Below, piece after piece: positions 35,670-47,649 of a stretch of DNA of 64,000 nucleotides. The translations under genes were made by a program, and so were the position numbers. The DNA lies in contig OW203763.1 of the NCBI GenBank assembly GCA_934045905.1, positions 22,309,108-22,373,107 of the forward strand, given 5' to 3'. Each line of letters begins with the position of its first letter. The first letter of the stretch is position 1. Source of the DNA: Leuctra nigra (Eukaryota > Arthropoda > Insecta > Plecoptera > Leuctridae). Under the pieces are notes generated by a model. It was not told the origin of the DNA. It was given only the letters and a program-made list of their open reading frames with translations, and did no database searches.

Positions 35670-37590
35670 GAAAAGAAAACCCATCTTCAAAGTCATAAAT
35701 GCTGATTGGATTAGAACTTTGCCTTGAAGGAGTCTAGAGATATTCTTTTCTTCAATCTTAGTTCAGAATAACCATGTCTTCTATACACTCAATCCGACTT
35801 GTTATCATAATGGACGGTACTAAAACCAAGAGCATTTCTCCTCAATCTTATTAAAATGTTGGCAAAGAGGTCCTTAGATAAGACCCCAGACTATATATAT
35901 AAGATAATATACTCTATTCCATGTCTAAACACAGAAAGAAAAACCCTTAAAAAGAGAAGAATATTATGGACTTTAAAAATATTTATCGTTCTATTTTATG
36001 GACCTTTTGGTTATTCGAAATGCATGTGGTTTTGCACAGAATTAAGTAATTTACAAATATGCTTCTTTTAGTGGAGTGTTCTTTGTTTTACAAACCCTCA
36101 CATGTCTGAGTGTCCCGTATGCTACGTCTGCGTGTGTGTTTGGGAAGGGGGAGGTGTAAAGGGTGAGAGTTAAAAGTAATGGTAGTTTTAGCGGTATTTT
36201 CATGTTTACAATATGAGAATGTTAATCTGAAGGTATAGTCGATTAACAAGCTATTCCATGGTTTTAATACAGCTATTTACTATTTATGATATCTGAGGAT
36301 TGAAGACTACTTTCGTCTAATGTTCATTTCATAATAATGACACTTCTATTGATGACAGGAAGGAATTGGCCAAATAGGTTAAAAATTTAAATAGATATTC
36401 AAAGAAATACAGATTCCTATATTGTATAATAACAAACATTTGATTGAATCTAGTTCTCCTCTAGAGTTATTAGAATGTTACTCAACAATTGTAAACTAAG
36501 AAGTACAAACCCATTTTTATATTTTAATTAACGTATGGGCTCGTCCATCACATTATTTACAGTATAGATTAGGTAAACTTAATACAAATAAGTATACATT
36601 ATTAGCAAGGGAATATCTTCGCACATATATTGATAAATATTGACTGAAGTTATAAAACCTAGGGTGATATTTTTAGACAAATAGATTTATGAAAGCCTTG
36701 CGTGCTACCAGCTCTTGGTATACCTATATATAAGTTATGAGATAATGTTATTTCTCTACGTTCTCTATGCTATTTGCTTTGTTGTAGGGGGGTAGTAATA
36801 CATAAGACTAAAGGAAGGCCAGCTCAGAGAGTAGATCATATAAAGGTAAGATGGAGCAGCGGAGTTATATGCCCTTCCAAACGACCCAGTATATTCGAGA
36901 TTTTTACACCCACAAAATAATACATATTTTTATATATGCTCTCTGAGATAGAAAGACAAGGAAGTTGGTTCAGGAAAAGAGTTAAATTACTTATTTTTGT
37001 TCTTGAAGACTTTGAAGTTACTTATTCATTAAATTAGTTTACTTATTACTTGATCGTTGAAATTCAAGTTGTTCCTTATTTTAAGCCTGTAACACCATGT
37101 TTTAAGCGAAATATCTCTGCTTTTCAGTGTCTTCAAAAATTGAGTTTAATATCATTTTGTAAATAGCTCTACCTAAAAGCAAAATCACGCCTTATTTGAT
37201 AATATTAAATGTGGCAGAAATTTTCAGAGTGATAAAAGTAGATGGAATAACTTTTAAAAATACTAAGTCACTCGGAAAAATGACGTAAAAAACTAAGTAA
37301 GTGTGAAAGTCTACGAAATCATTCTGGAAAGAGGGTTGATTATTTATGTGATTTTTAGGGTCTGAATGGCACCACAGGTAACCCAGCCCATCATCACTTA
37401 GTATTGTAAAGTAGCAATTTATAACAGTAAGTGTCAGTATTAGGTAGACGACATAAATAACCATATAAATAATAACAAATTGGGCATGACGGAATCGGTC
37501 TTTTAGCTCATTCTCAATTAGATAACATGCTACTTTTTCTTATATAATAATTCTTTCGCTTCTTTTTAGAATGAAATATAACGTTTCAGA
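35670..37590. other. AT-rich DNA, nothing recognised
   Basis: The 71-codon (+, 35856) and 90-codon (-, 37192) ORFs have no support from composition or splice sites. Confidence 0.45.
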
Positions 37591-37769
37591 TTTTTTCAAA
37601 GGACTTGAAGAACGGATGCCATTTTGTTCCATGGTGTGACCCTGATGGAAATATCAAGGATTATCCAAGTCTATTCCAGTGCAGTGCGGCTGTCATTGCT
37701 AAGACGAGGGGTGTCTCGAGTTAGGCTAGCAAAGCTTTCTCATCCACATTCGTTGCTGATTGGTGGCTG
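37588..37769 (+). other. Candidate exon with strong donor
   Basis: Bounded by TTTCAG on the left and by GGCTGG followed by GTGAGT on the right, this 180-base stretch is GC-richer than its flanks. One frame reads IFSKDLKNGCHFVPWCDPDG, then NIKDYPSLFQCSAAVIAKTR, GVSS and TAG. The peptide is well mixed and Cys-containing. Because that frame stops about 50 bases before the donor, the segment cannot be a simple coding internal exon. It could be a leader exon, a last exon with a spurious donor, or a decayed one. Confidence 0.2.
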
Positions 37770-37799
37770 GGTGAGTTCTTTATTCTCAACTGCTAGGGG

Positions 37800-38985
37800 A
37801 TGAAATCTAATCTTGAAAATGCAGCTCCAGTTCTGGCATATAATTGCATTTTTCTAAGCCATTGCCATTCCAACTAGATGGCGGAAATAAGGTTTAGCGA
37901 ATTGTGTTGCATTGGAATGTTAATGGTGGGACTCAAAATGGAGTGGAATTAATGTTACTGGAATGAATTAGTATGATAGAAATAATTGATAATTTAATTA
38001 ATTTAAAAATGGTCAGTTATTAGTTTGCCTGTGATTAGTTTAAAAAAAATATCGCCCTAAATAAATGAGCGCGGTATAACGTTTCTCGCTCAATTAATTT
38101 CAATGCAATTCAATTAATTATTTATTATTGTTAGTATAACCGACACTAACTATAGCCTTTTAAAAATATTTTATGGATATTTACTAATATTTCAACCTTG
38201 TTTGAAACGTTTCGTTTGTTTCGTTATCCAACCTCGGTATTTTGCAATCGAGTTCCCATTACATTTGGTGGCATATGTAGTGCGTATTTTAAACTTAGCT
38301 TATAATTAAATTATTAACGCTAATTTTGTGGAAAGTAATCTGAAACAATCACTTGATACCTCATATGTTTATTTGTTAATTTATTATGCCGTTTATTAAA
38401 GATGAGAAAAATTAAATTAGTTTTACTATTTAGAGCGATTTTTAACAATGTTGTTACAGTTATGATGACGAAAGTTTTTTTTCGACACCTGTTTGGACGA
38501 AAAATTATATTAGTTATAATACAATCTTGTTAGTATTTATTATTAATTTGAATCTAAAATGAGCAAATATACCTACACACACACAAATAAGAAAACCTAA
38601 TTTTTCGCCACAAATAAAACCCATTGAAAAGTTACGGTAAAACGTGTTTGTTTCGATTCATGGAAAGGATTTGTGAATATCTGTCGAATATCTTGGCATC
38701 ATTGAGGTATTGAACGACCCACTGGATCTCTTAGCAAGCTGGTGTTAATGGTTTTATGATACTTCAACACGCAGCATTCCGTCCTTTCGCCTTCTCTGTT
38801 AGACTTGTCTATACGAACCTGCATCGTGCAACTTCGTATTACACACTTCTCAGCTCACAGGGAAGTTCAAATAATCCGCTATTAGGATGATACGTACGTT
38901 GTTGTTCAAAAATTTCTTACATTTATTTCAACATGGTAACTAACATTTTCTTGCTACAATTTATCGAATGAGTGGATTTATGATT
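37800..38985. other. AT-rich DNA, nothing firm
   Basis: A GC-richer patch around 38700-38870 gives a 41-codon minus-strand ORF (MQVRIDKSNREGERTECCVL...). It has no splice support. Confidence 0.35.
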
Positions 38986-39025
38986 TAGAAGATTATCCTT
39001 GTGTTTCTATAGGTTCGATTCCCAA
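38960..39025 (+). repeat. Possible degraded tRNA-type SINE head
   Basis: AGGTTCGATTCCC is a good box B. Upstream, GAATGAGTGGATTTATGA could be a decayed box A. No conserved SINE body follows, so this is tentative. Confidence 0.25.
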
Positions 39026-39039
39026 ACGTGTAACATTTT

Positions 39040-40925
39040 GTTTATCTTTGGTTTGAATGTAGAAGAGGTAATAGTAAGTGTAAACTTTAAAGTAAAGTAT
39101 CAAAAGGGTTCATTGTGTTTACATCTAACACCTAAAACTCCTGAATGGAGTGAATGAATGGATAAATAAACTTATGCATACATAGATACAAACAGAAAGT
39201 CATCGAGATTTGGAAAGATTTGCAAAATAATACACTTTTGTTTCTGAGAAGAGGGAATAAATTAGAGAAGAAAACTTGTATTTAAATAAACAAAACACTG
39301 TGATAAGTCATGACTGCCACTAGGACACAGTATAGTAAAATAATTCATAAATTGAAAATGAGAATAATAATGACTAATGGCTAATATTATAACTAATATT
39401 GATTATAAAGATGATTACGTAAAATGGAAATGGATCCCTTCAATGATAAAATGCTAATGTGTGATACAAATGATTTACTAAATTTAAATCATGTGTAACA
39501 TTATGTGTAACAACACATTTTCGCACACATTCTTGACTTTTGTAAAACACAGTAATGAATATTTTGCAAAATTTGATTTTGTATTAATTCATGTTCTATT
39601 AAAATTAATTGAACACGAAATAAATAATTTAAGTTCTTACGTAAAAGCTACCTACATATACCAAAGAAATACTCGCCAGGTATTCACTTACTCTAAGCCA
39701 CATGTATAAAAACTTCGTAATTGCTAATTAGTTGGAAATAATCATTTCCTTACACCACAAACCTTTATTTTTTGCTCTTTGAACGCCATAAAATCGTAGC
39801 GGAGGTGCATATGGCCGCAATAATTAACAGCTGAAGCTTGTAGGGGATATAGGGTTGCTGTATTTATAGGATAGAAAACTCTGTCCCGTCAATCTTAGGG
39901 TGTGAACTTCAGAGTTGGTCTGTGAAACATACGGAGTGTTCGAAGAACATGAAGAATTCCTCCCACTGATTAAAAACATCTAGAGACAAACTTGTTCTTC
40001 CTTGCTACGAAGATGAGTATATACTTCACCGACGTTTTACTACTATAAATTATAATTAGCAAAAAAACAGTATAATTATAATTTTCTTTTTATGTGGAAA
40101 TGGAGGATTTCAGTAGCAAGGATCTCTTGGTGAGAATAAATCATGAAAAAGGTTAATTGTATAAAACGTATATTTCTACATTAACACGGCAAGATTTATA
40201 ATTTTGTTGTAACTTTCATTAAGGTTTTAAAATATCTAGTTAATTCTATGATCGTGTTTGTAAAAATGCCTTTAAAGTAATTAATTCTAGCACGTATGAG
40301 CCTAAAATAGAATCGGATAATATGAATATTATTCATAGATTTCAGCACATGACTGAACATATGGCTCACAAAATAACAGATTTTGGAATTTTTTTAAGTT
40401 TGTTGATTTCATAGTTACCTAACTTTCCAAATTAACATTATTTAAAACAAGTATGTATTCTGGTACAAAATTTGCTACAAGAAATCAACCATCTGAAATA
40501 CATTTGAACGACTAAGGGTCAACTAGCTATAAAGCTTCCAAAGCTACCAGATAAAGTGTTGCTAGCATTAGTGGGCATCTCTTAAATTCTAGCGAGCTTT
40601 AACTAGACAATTAAATCAATAGAAATTTGGGTCTTATGCGTAAGCTAGCTCTCCATAACTTTGGCTAGAGGTATGTACCCCTAAGAGTTATGGAAATAGG
40701 TACCTAACCTATTTTAACTGGTAATGTTTTAAAACCGCGCCAATGGTAAACATTTTCAATTTCTCCATCTTAGATTGATAACGCTGATAGATAAATTCTA
40801 TTTGTTTAAGGATACCTATTGATAAAAGCTACGATTTCTCTGAAATATAATACGCAATCAAGCAACAGAAATCCATTTTTTGAATGACGATTTTACCAGG
40901 TTCTTTCTCAAGACCATTTTGCTGA
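39040..40925. other. AT-rich DNA, nothing recognised
   Basis: No exon, repeat border or RNA gene seen. Confidence 0.45.
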
Positions 40926-40989
40926 AAATGTTTCTCTATTTCTCTCTCTCTTCTCCTCTCTTCTCTTCCATCGAGCTATATGTACGCAG

Positions 40990-41060
40990 ATGTGAAGGCT
41001 AGAAGTTTGGTTGGTCCACAAGGGGATGAGATTGTCGAGGGCGTGCCCTGCTCTAACTGA
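40990..41060 (+). CDS. Candidate terminal exon, unknown gene
   Basis: A 40-base C/T tract (40931-40970) leads to TGTACGCAG, a good acceptor layout. From there one frame reads VKARSLVGPQGDEIVEGVPC, then SN and TGA at 41058-41060, and AATAAA follows near 41146. The peptide looks like normal globular sequence and the segment is GC-richer than its surroundings. A 61-codon ORF on the opposite strand overlaps and also has a plausible composition. I do not recognise either. Confidence 0.22.
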
Positions 41061-41333
41061 TACATTTCCTAATGAGTGTGACAAACCAGACAAAAAGAAA
41101 GAATAAGAGAAGAGATATCTTGAAAACGTATCAACACAAAAGATAGAATAAAAAGACTTGTTTAATTATACAGAAATGTCTTTGAAGGCTCGCGAAGGAG
41201 ATAAAAAAAAATCACGATAAATCATTCTATAATACTCTATAACGAAAAGGTTGGAAAGGAGAAAACCATCTTAGATGTTAGATTGGAAGAAGTAAAATGA
41301 GCTAGGTTTCGTAATGAAGGGAATAGATATCAA

Positions 41334-41369
41334 GGGAGAGAGAGGGAGAGAGAGGGAGAGAGAGAGAGG
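41334..41369. repeat. (GA)n tract, possible GAGA-factor site
   Basis: GGGAGAGAG is repeated and ends in an uninterrupted GAGAGAGAGAG. In insects GAGAG repeats often lie in promoters and bind GAGA factor. This one lies about 170 bases before an initiator-like TCAGT. Confidence 0.8.
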
Positions 41370-41536
41370 TTGTGAAATAGAAAGAGATGGTGTATATTGA
41401 GATTGTGGATGCATGGAACATAGAGGGGACGACAGAGCGCAGAAGCCGACGTGAACACTAGTTTTTGTCGTCTTTCGAAGTGACTCGTTCATTGGTTGGT
41501 TGTGTCTGCCAGCAAGCTAAGCTTCCTGTCCATAGC

Positions 41537-41766
41537 TCAGTCAAGACACCTTGCTTCTTAGTGCATCACTACCAATGATGTAATAGAGGTATCTATTGAT
41601 TAGCACCAGTGATATTAAAAAGTTAATATTTTTGTTAGTTCATAATTCGTGTTCCGAATTGAGTGTTGTTTTTTTATTATATTTGTGGAGTGAAATTCTG
41701 TTTCAAGAAAGTGTTAAATTTTGTGCCAAAGCGTATGATATAAATAACAGTTCGCAGTTGTATTCG
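41537..41766 (+). promoter_or_regulatory. Candidate initiator and noncoding first exon
   Basis: GCTCAGTCAAGAC (41535-41547) contains the arthropod initiator TCAGT. The sequence then runs 225 bases to TATTCG followed by GTGAGT, a near-consensus donor at 41767. A GAGA tract lies upstream. Together these make a plausible TATA-less promoter plus untranslated first exon. No downstream promoter element is apparent at the usual spacing, and no acceptor exon is identified. A 63-codon ORF (41596-41787) overlaps but runs through the donor. Confidence 0.25.
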
Positions 41767-41829
41767 GTGAGTGAATTGAATTATTAGTTAATTATTTAAT
41801 GGTGTCTTATACTGACAATATTTTGTGAG

Positions 41830-42850
41830 CTCGGAAAAACTAAGATTCAAACGCGCCGTTTATTATAGTTTAGAAAACTGTTTTTAAAATGCATTCAATA
41901 TGAATGTGCTAAATGTTGAAAGCTTTTAAAAGACGAAACGTTCTATAAGATATCTCACAGATTAACTTGTACTGTGCACTGTGTGAAATCTACAAGACTA
42001 CTGGGAAATTACCTAAGTTTAGTTGACAACCCTTAGGTAAGGGTAAAAGCAATGAAGAAATGAAAATGCACTATTTCATATCTTCTAAATGTAAACGTGT
42101 TGTAATAATACAAAATAATTATTTTATTCGTAGCTATTTGGTTGTAGTTTGTTGTTAAATATTATTTCATGCACTGTCATAAAAATATTAAAACATTCAG
42201 GTATAGTAATAATCATTTCAATTTGCGTCTCTTACTTTTTACAATTTTCCGTATTTTATATATACACGAGTCATGAGGTATAAATAAACACAGATACCCA
42301 ATAAATGCAATTTACGTACATTATATTTTGACTAAAAAAACACAAAACTGCTTTTTGTGTCAGTTTCAAAATTAATAAAGTATTTTATTTAAAACTTATT
42401 TCACACTAATAAAAAAAACGTAGGCATTTAAATGTATATAGCCTTTGTTCCATGCAGATTTGAAAAAACCTATTTAGAGTATCTACACATAAATTTGCAG
42501 TAAGGAGAGCAAAGTTACTTATTTATAAAACCAATATAATATTTTGTATTACAAATCTGTACCTTCACCTACTTGCAAGAGATAGCTGTTGCTATTATAT
42601 TAGTATTCCCTATGACCAAATCAAACACATCGGGCACAGTGGACATGACACCGGCAAATCGACCATTCTGTTGATGTCCAATGACTTCATAACAAAAATG
42701 CCGGTTAGGTACTCAACTATTCGGTATTCCTATCATAAAGGCGATGGCGTAGTGCTATAGAAACTGATAAGGTAAATGGGAAGGTACACTTGGCATAAAA
42801 ATGATCGTTGAACGAATTTGAATGACTGGTGGTCAGGTTTTTAAGCAATA
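41830..42850. other. AT-rich DNA, nothing recognised
   Basis: No gene or repeat border seen. Confidence 0.45.
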
Positions 42851-42852
42851 AG

Positions 42853-43003
42853 TGCTGTTATTATCATTGCAATGAGAGGTTACCTATATACTAGAGTGGG
42901 ACGGGAAGATCGCTTGGACTGAATTCTGATTGTGCGATCTTAGATTTTGCTGTCAGTCATTTTTGTTGGGCGATCATATTTTGTTTTGCTGAGTATACTT
43001 ACA
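42853..43003 (+). repeat. Dispersed repeat, copy A
   Basis: Shares the ordered words TGAGAGGTTA, AGATCG(C/T)TTGGACTG, TTCTGAT, GTCAGTCA/TTCAGTCAATCA, GCGATCAT and AGTATAC with the segment at 51.35-51.49 kb in the same orientation. It is old and diverged, with no terminal repeats visible. Confidence 0.65.
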
Positions 43004-43009
43004 ATGAAA

Positions 43010-45220
43010 AAATTTCTAAATCATACATTTGAATTCACTTTCATATAGTACCTATTTTAACCTTTTTTCTGTACAATCTTCCTCACGAAATTAAATAATT
43101 TTTGAGTATAATAAATGATCTTTGATGGAGGTTAACTTAATTTCAGTAAGCTCACTTCCATTTATAATTTGTTGTTATAAATCAACGTCAATAATATATG
43201 TCAAAGCTTATACAAAATAGAAATTATAGTCTCCATTCAACACTACTGAACGAAAATTCACAAATAATCTAAAGTCTTGTAAGAATATGTAAACAATGTT
43301 GTAGGAGTTTTATTTTAAAACAAAGTAAAGTTGTTCACAAATTGCATTAAACGTAATTTTCCTGCAAGCCTGGTCCCTGCGAGTATTGATCTTGGGCTTG
43401 TAGACTGAGACTTCACCTGAAGATTGTAAGCTTTTCGGCATTACAACGTATTCAAGCTAAAGTTACTTATATTTATGAATTTATTTTAAAAAAATAACTT
43501 GCAATTTAATATCAAAATGAAAATTATAGTTGTAAGACATATTCTGAACTTGGAAGAATACATATTTTCGATTTTATAGGTACTACATAGAGAGCACAAC
43601 CTAATCACATGATTTAAATAAATTACCCCGATCTTATAATCACCACAAAATTAAAATTAAAATTATCTTGATAAATTGAGCAAACGTAAAGTTGGTACCA
43701 AAACATTTTAATTGAAACGCCCGCTTTGGTATTCATCTCTCCTGTTGAGGACGTTCAGAACGCATAATAAACTCACAGTGTTTTTGTGCATATAAATAAT
43801 TCCGTTTAAATATTTTTATGGTTATATTTTATTGTTAAAAGCCACTTGATTTACTAAGTACTATTCAAATAAGTACAGTAATAGTGATTTATTACATGTC
43901 AATTGTTTTATATATATATATTTATAAATAAGTATTACTTAATTTTATAGGGATCAATGAAAAACATTTTTTTTAAGCAATAAGAAAGTCACACAAAACG
44001 TGCGTTAGAAACTATTTGAAAGATTTGCAGCAATGCATATACAATACTTTAAATTCAATACTGAATTTAGAGTTTTTCTAAATAACATCAAATAATGAGT
44101 CAGATGCTTAATTCAATGTCTCAAAGTAAATTCAGCACAATTCTTCATAATGTTACATCCCTAATTGGCTATGTTTTGTTACATCATTATTACATTGAAT
44201 TTATGATACCTTTTTTTAGAATTATTATAATTTGGCCCATGTGGCTACTTAAATTCTTTGATTATGGTGTAAAAGGCCAACACCAGAGGCAATTCATAAC
44301 AATGTAATAATCTGCTCACACGAGAGACCCAAGGACTATTGCATGTTTCGAGGCGTAACGTCCATAAAGCAATAAAATGATAATATTTAATAAACAATAA
44401 ACAATTAATTTGATTGGATAATTTATTGCTCTGAATAATATTTTTTTATTCTTAAAAATGTGGAAACGGCACGGATGGTTGACTGAGCAAACCGGGAACT
44501 ATCCATGGCATGTTCCTTTTATTGGTTCAATTTTGATGGTCCAATTTCCATAAATCTAACCCTAATGCTTTTTTTGGACATTTAAAACACCACTTAAATT
44601 TACGCTAACACGCGTATTCTCTGATTGATGGCGCAAACCTATGCATGGATGGGTTCACTAATTACTTGCAGTAGTAATTATACATTAATAAAATTACAGG
44701 AGAGTTACAAAAAAGTTACGAAGCATTTAACGGAGTGCGCCTATCTACTTATAGGTACATATTTTTGCTTACAAATTAAATAATGTTTTAAAATATTAGC
44801 AGGAAATTATAGAAACTAGGAAATAAAGTACTGAAATACTATGAATGTACTGTTCTACAAAATCATTTGGTAATTAAATATAATAAACCTATAATTTTAA
44901 CAAAATGGACTCTCCCATAATTTTATTTTATTATGTGTAAATAACAAACATGATACTTACTGCTATAAATAGTTTCATAATAGTAAATCCTCTATTGGAT
45001 CCTAACTTACATAATTATAACAATTACCTTAAATTTTGAATGACTATTATAAATCGTCACCTACGTACCTTGAAGTAACCCGCCACAATTTTTTTAACAC
45101 ATCGCACAAACTAAATGTAAACACATAAAGATGAGCATTTCATAAATTAACAGCCTAGTCATAAAAAAACAAGAGTATGTATACAATGTTTTATATACAT
45201 CAGTAAATAAGTACTATAGA
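43010..45220. other. AT-rich DNA, nothing recognised
   Basis: Only short AT-rich ORFs (for example 44095, 70 codons, with a hydrophobic stretch) without support. Confidence 0.45.
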
Positions 45221-45224
45221 GAGT

Positions 45225-45249
45225 TGTGTGTGTATGTGTGTGTGTGTGT
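45225..45249. repeat. (TG)n microsatellite
   Basis: About 12 GT units with one interruption. It is followed by a duplicated AAACTGTGCTT word. Confidence 0.9.
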
Positions 45250-45858
45250 CCCTGTTAAACTGTGCTTAAACTGTGCTTAAATAATAGTTTACTATAAGTT
45301 ACACATTTCAATGGGACAAGTACTTTAATAGTGTTTTAACTTTGGTATGGCACACGCCTTTGGATTAGCACTAGCTTCCTAATCATCCCATAACATTTTA
45401 GAGGTATAATAGTAACTCTTACTTGTACCATAAACTTTGGGATTGCTGTAGTAGGTAATTATGAGTTTTAAAGATGTAAAGAAATAATATGGATCATTTT
45501 CACAAATTTAATTTGGTTTTTCTAAAATTTTAGGTATCTATGAAACTTTTAATTTATTATATTTTTATTATTGAATTTTTTCACCATGTGAATAGCATTT
45601 ATTTGTATATACCTATCAGATTAAAAAAACGTAGTAATTAGAGTAAAACCGTAAGTTTTTTATTAGGATCTGTAGGTATGTATGGAGACTGAATTGCGAA
45701 TTTTTCCTGATATGTTGGTCGCCTGCTCCTGTAAAATTGAGTCATACTAGATTTAAATCTCACATAACTAATGGTAGAGAAGCATGTGGACCAACCCAAT
45801 GAGAAACAATAATCGATGACGTCTACTCATGCACTGACGTATATCTACTGTTGTATAG

Positions 45859-45886
45859 AAACATACGCATTTACCCGCGTATGTTT
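45859..45886. repeat. Perfect hairpin, 10-bp arms
   Basis: AAACATACGC and GCGTATGTTT flank an 8-base loop. CATACGC recurs six bases to the right, and GACGTCATACGCATG at 46626 repeats part of it. Confidence 0.75.
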
Positions 45887-45889
45887 GTC

Positions 45890-47085
45890 ATACGCATTGT
45901 CCAGCATTCGATTTTACGTTATTGAAATATAGGCAATTCCATAAAATTGTAAATACCAATGTGTTCTGAAGTATTTTTGGGAAAATGTGGATCCACTATA
46001 GCCAAATAATTGGACATTATTTTGGTTTTCTTCCTAAATGTATATTTTATATTTGGAAGTGGAGATAAACACTGGACGAAAGCAAGTTTGGTAGGTAACT
46101 ATGCTATCAACTGAGATTAACAAAATAGTCTATTTTGCGAAAACACCGCGTACAAAGTTATTTCACCCAATATGAACTTGTATCATGTTTTAATAATTGC
46201 TTATGTCGCTAGACACTTTTCGATTTCAAATACGATGGGGATACGATGTCATATTTTGTTATTAAAGTTTTTGTGTATTTTGTGGCTGAACATCAAGAAT
46301 TACCAACAAGAAATAGAATCGGCAGGAATGAGCTTTTGAGACAGTCACAATTTTAGAGCGTTCATTTCAAAGAAGATACTGCTCTTTTATAGACTATTCT
46401 TCTGAAATGTTCTCAATTTCGGTTTAGAGATCTATCATAAAAGTCTCAAAATACGCTTTCGATTCCATACTTCGATTTCTGTTGAATCATCCTCACCTCA
46501 TTTCAATTGTCTAAGTAATGGCAGAAATTTGCTTTAATATCTGGTGGTACTAAAATAATATCAAAGATAACATAATTTTGAAATATTGATAAAATTGTAA
46601 TCACTAACAATGGGAAATTTTGTGTGACGTCATACGCATGATTGCTCTGTTTCCTGAAGCCATATTCTTGCATCAATCTATTTACCTGGCAAAATGTACC
46701 TACTATAGACTTTGGATAGAGAATTTAACAGTATCGTTCCATCCCAACAAAACTTCATAACACTATTACACTGCTGAAGTGATAAAACTATTACGAAATA
46801 AAATCATTAGAATAATGCACAGTACAAGAATTTACCTAGGTATAAGAAATCCATAAGAAATTCCATAAGAAAATTGAATCAATTTGTCATTTGGACAATA
46901 AAGCAAACGTTTTTTTGCATCCTACAAGTGATAGGCAATAGGTATCTTCATCCAGAAAAGTATAGTTGAGATATACTATAAGTTTATAACTATACTTCTT
47001 CTAAGTAGTCAGTCGAGGTTTTAAAGTTTAGATCTGAAAGTTCAAGAAAATTAATGCAAAACATCATTCCTAGTTGCCTCAAATT
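45890..47085. other. AT-rich DNA with one CRE-like site
   Basis: TGACGTCA lies at 46625-46632. No exon-like segment was seen. Confidence 0.45.
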
Positions 47086-47091
47086 CATTAA

Positions 47092-47132
47092 ACTAGAAAA
47101 ACGCTCTGCCCAACAGCGTTTATAAACGAGCT
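47092..47132 (-). mobile_element. Possible isolated Helitron-like 3' end
   Basis: ACTAGAAAAACGCTCTG, then AACAGCGTTTATAAACGAGC resembles, in order and spacing, the ACTAGGAAAACGCTCTG...AACGCGTTGATGAGCGAGC terminus of the 29.3 kb element. AACGCT (47100-47105) and AGCGTT (47115-47120) form a hairpin just inside CTAG. No matching 5' end was found, so it may be a fragment or a chance match. Confidence 0.35.
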
Positions 47133-47349
47133 ATAGAACATTCTCAAAGTGCTATGAAAGAGTTGACAATCTAGGGACTTTGGGTAGCAAAGCCTATACT
47201 TACAGAAAAGGTGAAGAGGCAATTTATTTTGTCATTAAACAATTGGGGGTTATGTAGTTTTGTAATTTTCTTAATAATATTCAAATAATTCAAGGAGTTA
47301 GCTTAATCCTTGACTGAACGTTCTGACTGACTTGGCGTGGAATCGGTTT

Positions 47350-47380
47350 CCATCCTAGGATGGGGGGGGGGGGGGGGGGG
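47350..47380. repeat. 14-bp palindrome running into a G19 tract
   Basis: CCATCCTAGGATGG (47350-47363) is a perfect palindrome whose last two G start a run of 19 G (47362-47380). Confidence 0.9.
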
Positions 47381-47394
47381 CATGGAAGCAGAGT

Positions 47395-47640
47395 GAATCT
47401 GAGACGATAAAGTGGTGCCCTTTTTCTCTTCATAACGCAATAATAACTCAAGTTTTGGAGGTCCTGCCGAAAATGAGAAGTTAAACTGGAAAGAGGGTGT
47501 CTGGACTCGCGGTTCAGTTCGGTTTTCGGTTCGGTATTTTGAATTTCAGCTCTTCAAAAGTGGGTCTGGACGATAAAAGTGTGTTTTTTTCTCTTCAAAA
47601 ACGCTGTTAATAACTCAAGGTGAGGTAAACTGCAGGGTCT
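47395..47640 (+). repeat. Diverged tandem duplication, about 167-bp period
   Basis: ACGATAAA, then TTTTTCTCTTCA, AACGC and TAATAACTCAAG occur in order at about 47404-47455 and again at about 47570-47622. Between them is a CGGTTCAGTTCGGTTTTCGG stretch of short GGTT/CGGT repeats. Confidence 0.7.
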
Positions 47641-47649
47641 TCTTTATCT

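Noticed and set aside
41271..41492. 73-codon minus-strand ORF rich in Ser, Leu and Pro
   Set aside because: Its middle is the translation of the (GA)n tract. The rest has no support.
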